A stretch of 64,000 nt of DNA from Burkholderiaceae bacterium. GTDB taxonomy: Bacteria; Pseudomonadota; Gammaproteobacteria; Burkholderiales; Burkholderiaceae_C. Location of the stretch: positions 186,001 through 250,000 of the forward strand of contig JACKLM010000007.1 in assembly GCA_024235895.1 (NCBI GenBank), read 5' to 3'. The notes under the pieces are model-generated. The model ran no database searches. It was not told the DNA's origin and saw nothing but the letters and a program-made list of their open reading frames with translations. This document shows positions 60,380 through 64,000 of this stretch, one piece after another (position 1 is the first letter of the stretch; each line of letters begins with the position of its first letter). The translations under genes and the position numbers were made by a program.

Positions 60380-62239
60380 GTGCTCGCCTTCTTCGAACGC
60401 CTCGTCGACCCGTTCCCGGCGGCGCCGCCCGCATCGCCGCCGAAGACCTTCGCGCGCTTCATGTGGGCGTGCACGGCCGGCATGCGCCCGTATATCGCGG
60501 CGATGACGCTGCTGGCGGCGGTGATCGGCGCCTTCGAGGCGATCCTGTTCGCGATCATGGGCCGCATCGTCGACTGGCTGGCCGAGGTGCCGCCGTCCGA
60601 GCTGTGGGCGCGCGAGGGCGCGACGCTCGCGCTGCTGGCCGCCGTGCTCGTCGGCAGCGTGGCGCTGTCGACGCTGTGGGCCGGCTTCAAGCACCAGGCG
60701 CTGGCGGGCAACTTCCCGATGCGGCTGCGCTGGAACTTCCACCGCCTGCTGCTCGGCCAGAGCCTGGCCTTCTACCAGGACGAGTTCGCCGGCCGCATCG
60801 CGACCAAGCTGATGCAGTCGGCGCTCGCGGTGCGCGACGTCTGGATGATCGTCGCCGACATCCTGGTCTACGTCGGCATCTACTTCCTGACCATGGTGCT
60901 GGTGCTGGGCGGCTTCGACGCCTGGCTGCTGCTGCCGTTCGGGCTCTGGCTGGCGGCCTACCTGGTCGCGATGCGCTGGTTCGTGCCGCGGCTGGCGGCG
61001 GTCGCCAAGCAGCAGGCCGATGCGCGCTCGCTGATGACCGGCCGCATCGCCGATGCCTACACCAACATCGCCACCGTCAAGCTGTTCTCGCACGCGCAGC
61101 GCGAGTCCGGCTATGCGCACGCGGCGATGCACGAGTTCCTCGGCACGGTGCATCGGCAGATGCGGCTCGTCACCGGGCTGGAGATGAGCAACCAGGGGCT
61201 GTCGATGCTGCTGATCGGCTCGACCGCCGGCGTCGTGCTGTGGCTGTGGACGCTCGGCGAGGTCGGCGCCGGCGCGGTCGCCGCCGCGGTCGCGATGGCG
61301 CTGCGGCTGAACGGCATCTCGCACTGGATCATGTGGGAGATGGCGAGCCTGTTCGAGCAGGTCGGCACGGTGCAGGACGGCATCGAGCTGCTGTCGCGCC
61401 GGCGCACGGTCGTCGACCGGCCGGACGCGAAGCCGCTCGCGGTCACGCGCGGCGAGATCCGCTTCGAGCGCGTTCGCTTCGCCTACGGCGGCACGCGCGC
61501 CGTGATCGACGACCTGGACCTGGTGATCCGCCCGGGCGAGAAGATCGGCCTCGTCGGCCGTTCCGGCGCCGGCAAGAGCACCGTCGTCAACCTGCTGCTG
61601 CGCTTCTACGACGTCGAGTCGGGCCGGATCCTGATCGACGGCCAGGATATCGCCGGCGTGCAGCAGGACAGCCTGCGCGAGCAGATCGGCATGGTCACGC
61701 AGGACACCTCGCTGCTGCATCGCTCGGTGCGCGAGAACATCGTCTACGGCCGCCCCGACGCGACCGACCTCGAGATGGTGCACGCGGCCGAGCGCGCCGA
61801 GGCGCACGACTTCGTCCAGGGGCTGGTCGACCCCAAGGGCCGGCACGGCTACGACGCGCATGTCGGCGAGCGCGGCGTGAAGCTGTCCGGTGGCCAGCGC
61901 CAGCGGATCGCGATCGCGCGCGTGATGCTCAAGGACGCGCCGATCCTGCTGCTCGACGAGGCCACCAGCGCGTTGGACAGCGAGGTCGAGCAGGCGATCC
62001 AGGCCAGCCTGTACAAGCTGATGGAGGGCAAGACCGTGGTCGCGATCGCGCACCGGCTGTCGACCATCGCGGCGATGGACCGGCTGGTCGTGATGGACAA
62101 GGGCCGCATCGTCGAGCACGGCACGCACGCCGAGCTGCTCGCCGCCGGCGGCCTGTACGCGCGGCTGTGGGCGCACCAGAGCGGCGGCTTCCTCGGCGAG
62201 GAGGCGGAGGACGACGAGACGACGGCGGCGGCGGGCTGA
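60380..62239 (+). CDS. ABC exporter, fused membrane and ATPase domains
   Basis: A 619-residue half-transporter with a six-TM domain (about 30-335) and an ATPase domain (about 355-605). Walker A is GRSGAGKST near residue 395, Q loop VTQDTSLLHRSV, signature VKLSGGQRQRIAIAR, Walker B ILLLDEATSALDS, and H loop IAHRLSTIAAMD. It acts as a dimer to export a lipid, peptide or drug. I choose the GTG at 60380 (VLAFFERLVDPFP) rather than the TTG at 60323 because residues before it do not fit the family. The transcript is separate from benE. Confidence 0.92.
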   Translation: MLAFFERLVDPFPAAPPASPPKTFARFMWACTAGMRPYIAAMTLLAAVIGAFEAILFAIMGRIVDWLAEVPPSELWAREGATLALLAAVLVGSVALSTLWAGFKHQALAGNFPMRLRWNFHRLLLGQSLAFYQDEFAGRIATKLMQSALAVRDVWMIVADILVYVGIYFLTMVLVLGGFDAWLLLPFGLWLAAYLVAMRWFVPRLAAVAKQQADARSLMTGRIADAYTNIATVKLFSHAQRESGYAHAAMHEFLGTVHRQMRLVTGLEMSNQGLSMLLIGSTAGVVLWLWTLGEVGAGAVAAAVAMALRLNGISHWIMWEMASLFEQVGTVQDGIELLSRRRTVVDRPDAKPLAVTRGEIRFERVRFAYGGTRAVIDDLDLVIRPGEKIGLVGRSGAGKSTVVNLLLRFYDVESGRILIDGQDIAGVQQDSLREQIGMVTQDTSLLHRSVRENIVYGRPDATDLEMVHAAERAEAHDFVQGLVDPKGRHGYDAHVGERGVKLSGGQRQRIAIARVMLKDAPILLLDEATSALDSEVEQAIQASLYKLMEGKTVVAIAHRLSTIAAMDRLVVMDKGRIVEHGTHAELLAAGGLYARLWAHQSGGFLGEEAEDDETTAAAG

Positions 62240-62245
62240 GGCGGC

Positions 62246-62279
62246 GCGGGTGCCGCTGCGGCCGCAGACGGCGACCCGC
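62246..62279. terminator. Nested GC hairpin after the ABC exporter gene
   Basis: GCGGGT at 62246-62251 pairs with ACCCGC at 62274-62279, with inner stem GCCG/CGGC and a central self-complementary TGCGGCCGCA. It lies 7 nt beyond the stop, between convergent genes, without a T tract. A probable shared 3' hairpin. Confidence 0.4.
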
Positions 62280-62296
62280 GTCCCGGACCGCGCCGC

Positions 62297-62908
62297 TCAG
62301 AGCCGGTCGCGCAGCGCGTCGACCGGCGGTGCGACCTGCCGGGTGCTGCTGCCGCCGCCGAGCGCCTGCATGCGATCGTCGTCGACGTAGGACAGCGTCA
62401 CGCCGCCGATGCGCGGGTGCTCGTAGACCAGCCGCATGCCGTCGGCGAAGAACCACTGGAAGCCCCCGCGCGGCGCCGCCCGCAGGTCGAAACCGCCGAA
62501 GCGCAGCGGCCGTGGCGAGACCGTATAAGGCTCGCCGTACTTGGCCACCAGCAGCTGGCGCAGCGCCTGGTTGTCCTGCCCGTAGCCCTTGACGTCGAAG
62601 CGCACGCGGGCGACGCGCCCTTCGTGGACGGACAGCGTCAGCCGCTGCAGCGCGGGCACGCCGGCGCCGCGCATGTCCAGCTGCGGCGCGGCGCCCTCGG
62701 CGAGCGGCAGGTCGACACCCCCGGCGGCGCGTGCGGCAACCAGGAAGGCCTGCGCCCCGGCGTCCCGCAGCGCGACACCGTACAGCGCGAGCGGCTCGGC
62801 CAGGCGCTCCGGGCTGGGCGCCTGCGCCGCGGCCGTCCCCGCCGGCATCCACGCCGCGGGCAGCGCGGACGCGGCGGCGAGCAGGCTGGCGAAGCGGCGG
62901 CGGTTCAT
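62297..62908 (-). CDS. Secreted hypothetical protein with Tat-like signal
   Basis: A 203-residue protein. The N-terminus MNRRRFASLLAAASALPAAW resembles a Tat signal (RRRF followed by a hydrophobic segment and Ala-rich cleavage near residue 28). The mature part carries a repeated beta pattern (LTLSVHEGRVARVRFDVKG, RLVYEHPRIGGVTLSYVDD) and resembles small periplasmic beta-sheet proteins; no catalytic motif. Function unknown. Confidence 0.75.
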   Translation of the reverse strand: MNRRRFASLLAAASALPAAWMPAGTAAAQAPSPERLAEPLALYGVALRDAGAQAFLVAARAAGGVDLPLAEGAAPQLDMRGAGVPALQRLTLSVHEGRVARVRFDVKGYGQDNQALRQLLVAKYGEPYTVSPRPLRFGGFDLRAAPRGGFQWFFADGMRLVYEHPRIGGVTLSYVDDDRMQALGGGSSTRQVAPPVDALRDRL

Positions 62909-63018
62909 GGTCGGCGACGACGGAACGATGCGCCGAATGTAGCGTGGCCTCGCGCCAGCCGTGGGCGCGCGCCGGCCGGTGGTTGCGCGCGTGCGGGTAT
63001 GGGGGTTTCGTGGGCCGA

Positions 63019-63435
63019 TCAGGCGGCCAGGTCGGAGGCACGCGGCGCGCGCCTCGCGGGCACCCGGGCGCTGCGGTCCGCGGCGGTCGCCGCCCGGACG
63101 TCGTCGGCGGGCGCGGGCTCGCGTGCATGGGTTGCGTCCGGGGGGCACGGCGCGCGGTCCGTGTTGCCGCTGACTGCCGGCCAGGCGATCGCGGGCGCGG
63201 CGCGGGTCCCGGCCTGCGCCGCGATCGGCGGGCGCGGTGCAGGCTCGCTGGCCGGCAGGACGGCGCGCGGCGCTCGCACGGCCGGCGCGATGCGCGCCGG
63301 GTCCGACAGCGGCGGGGCCTCGCGTCGCCGGTCGCGCTCGACGCGCGCGCGGCGGCGTGCCCAGAAGGTCCCGGCCGCGGCCCAGGCCAGCCCGACGGCG
63401 AGGACGATCAGTGAGGGCGCCCAGAAGCTGTCCAT
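63019..63435 (-). CDS. Small single-TM hypothetical protein
   Basis: A 138-residue protein with one N-terminal TM helix (PSLIVLAVGLAWAAAGTFW) and basic residues RRRARVERDRRRE just after it. The remainder is Ala/Pro/Arg-rich and disordered-looking, and there is no known domain. Codon pattern supports it moderately; it could be a shadow of low-complexity sequence. It is divergent from the ygiQ-like gene. Confidence 0.5.
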   Translation of the reverse strand: MDSFWAPSLIVLAVGLAWAAAGTFWARRRARVERDRRREAPPLSDPARIAPAVRAPRAVLPASEPAPRPPIAAQAGTRAAPAIAWPAVSGNTDRAPCPPDATHAREPAPADDVRAATAADRSARVPARRAPRASDLAA

Positions 63436-63555
63436 GCGAGCGGCTATCGGCGCACGGCCGGCGTTGCTTGAGACCGCGGACTGCCATGGGCCAGCCAAGG
63501 GTTCGCTGGGCGGGGACAATCGTGCATTCCGCACCGTCATGCCGACCCCGAGCCG

Positions 63556-64000
63556 ATGTCCGCCGCCGCCAGCCCGCCCGCCGAAGCGCCACCGACCCCG
63601 CCGGGGCCGCCCGGCGTTCGGCCGCTGACCTCGTACCGGCCGTTCTGGGCCAGGCGCTTCGGTCCGGCGCCCTTTCTGCCGACCACCCGCGCCGAGATGG
63701 ACGCCCTCGGCTGGGACAGCTGCGACATCGTCATCGTCACCGGCGACGCCTACGTCGACCACCCGAGCTTCGGCATGGCGGTCGTCGGCCGCGTGCTGGA
63801 GGCGCAGGGATTCCGCGTCGGCATCGTCGCCCAGCCCGACTGGGATGGCCCCGAGCCCTTCCGTGCCCTCGGCCGGCCGAACCTGTTCTTCGGCGTCGCC
63901 GCCGGGAACATGGATTCGATGATCAACCACTACACCGCCGACCGCAAGATCCGCAGCGAGGACGCCTACACTCCCGGCGGCGAGCGCGGGCGGCGGCCGG
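63556..64000 (+). CDS. ygiQ: YgiQ-family radical SAM protein, 5' part only
   Basis: The first 148 codons are in the window and the gene runs off the right edge. After a Pro/Ala-rich N-terminal lead of about 25 residues, the family segments PFLPTTRAEMDALGWDSCDIVIVTGDAYVDHPSFG and VGIVAQPDW, then FFGVAAGNMDSMINHYTADR, are present. The radical SAM CxxxCxxC motif would lie beyond the edge. The start at ATG 63556 is the only good candidate. Function of the family is uncertain. Confidence 0.88.
   Translation, partial: MSAAASPPAEAPPTPPGPPGVRPLTSYRPFWARRFGPAPFLPTTRAEMDALGWDSCDIVIVTGDAYVDHPSFGMAVVGRVLEAQGFRVGIVAQPDWDGPEPFRALGRPNLFFGVAAGNMDSMINHYTADRKIRSEDAYTPGGERGRRP

Overview
The window is a GC-rich (roughly 70% G+C by eye), densely coded chromosomal segment with about 55 protein genes on both strands. 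It shows no tRNA or rRNA, CRISPR array, prophage or recognisable transposase. Gene content and order point to a betaproteobacterium of the order Burkholderiales, probably near the Rubrivivax/Leptothrix group. The supporting signs are a ribD-ribBX-ribH-nusB run in which the GTP cyclohydrolase half of RibBX is degenerate, ybgC-tolQ-tolR-tolA, a minor type IV pilin cluster next to nrdR and glyA, a FliA-type chemotaxis block, and a PEP-CTERM protein. The placement is inferred from gene content, not from a database search.

Layout: 0.1-1.8 kb, ATP-dependent DNA ligase. 2-10.5 kb, a chemotaxis block (CheZ-like protein, cheY, cheA, chemoreceptor, remnant of another chemoreceptor, cheW, then a second convergent chemoreceptor) with sigma-28-like promoters. 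10.7-16.8 kb, an M16 peptidase, then a minus-strand run holding a ThiS/MoaD-like carrier, a BNR propeller protein, the slipin/NfeD pair and a host-attachment-like protein. 17-20.6 kb, argG, an asparaginase and an EamA exporter. 20.7-28.3 kb, a TRAP transporter diverging from a MarR regulator, followed by a 5-oxoprolinase/hydantoinase. 28.4-33 kb, a VTT-membrane/disulfide-reductase fusion, a DUF3047 protein and a SelD-type oxidoreductase. 33.2-37.7 kb, tolA, tolR, tolQ, ybgC and a Ser/Thr kinase. 37.8-42.6 kb, an aminotransferase, nusB and riboflavin genes. 42.9-43.8 kb, a PEP-CTERM protein with a sigma-54-like promoter. 44.2-49.2 kb, six minor pilin genes. 49.3-54.1 kb, nrdR, glyA, a lytic transglycosylase and ubiD. 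54.1-54.5 kb, a structured-RNA candidate with a terminator. 54.6-62.3 kb, a GMC oxidoreductase, a penicillin-acylase/BenE pair and an ABC exporter. 62.3-64 kb, two small proteins and the start of a YgiQ radical-SAM gene.

The strongest signal not explained by ordinary genes is a dispersed intergenic element, with two full copies near 24.3-24.65 and 30.65-31.02 kb and partial copies near 8.4 and 60.1 kb. Each full copy carries two large hairpins facing each other. Their stem sequences differ between copies while pairing is kept, and their loops are conserved. Other points to check are a probable frameshift at the end of tolQ, a broken chemoreceptor tail before cheW, a perfect 52-bp palindrome inside the TRAP operon, oversized PilV/PilX-like proteins, and the ThiS-like carrier paired with a BNR propeller protein.
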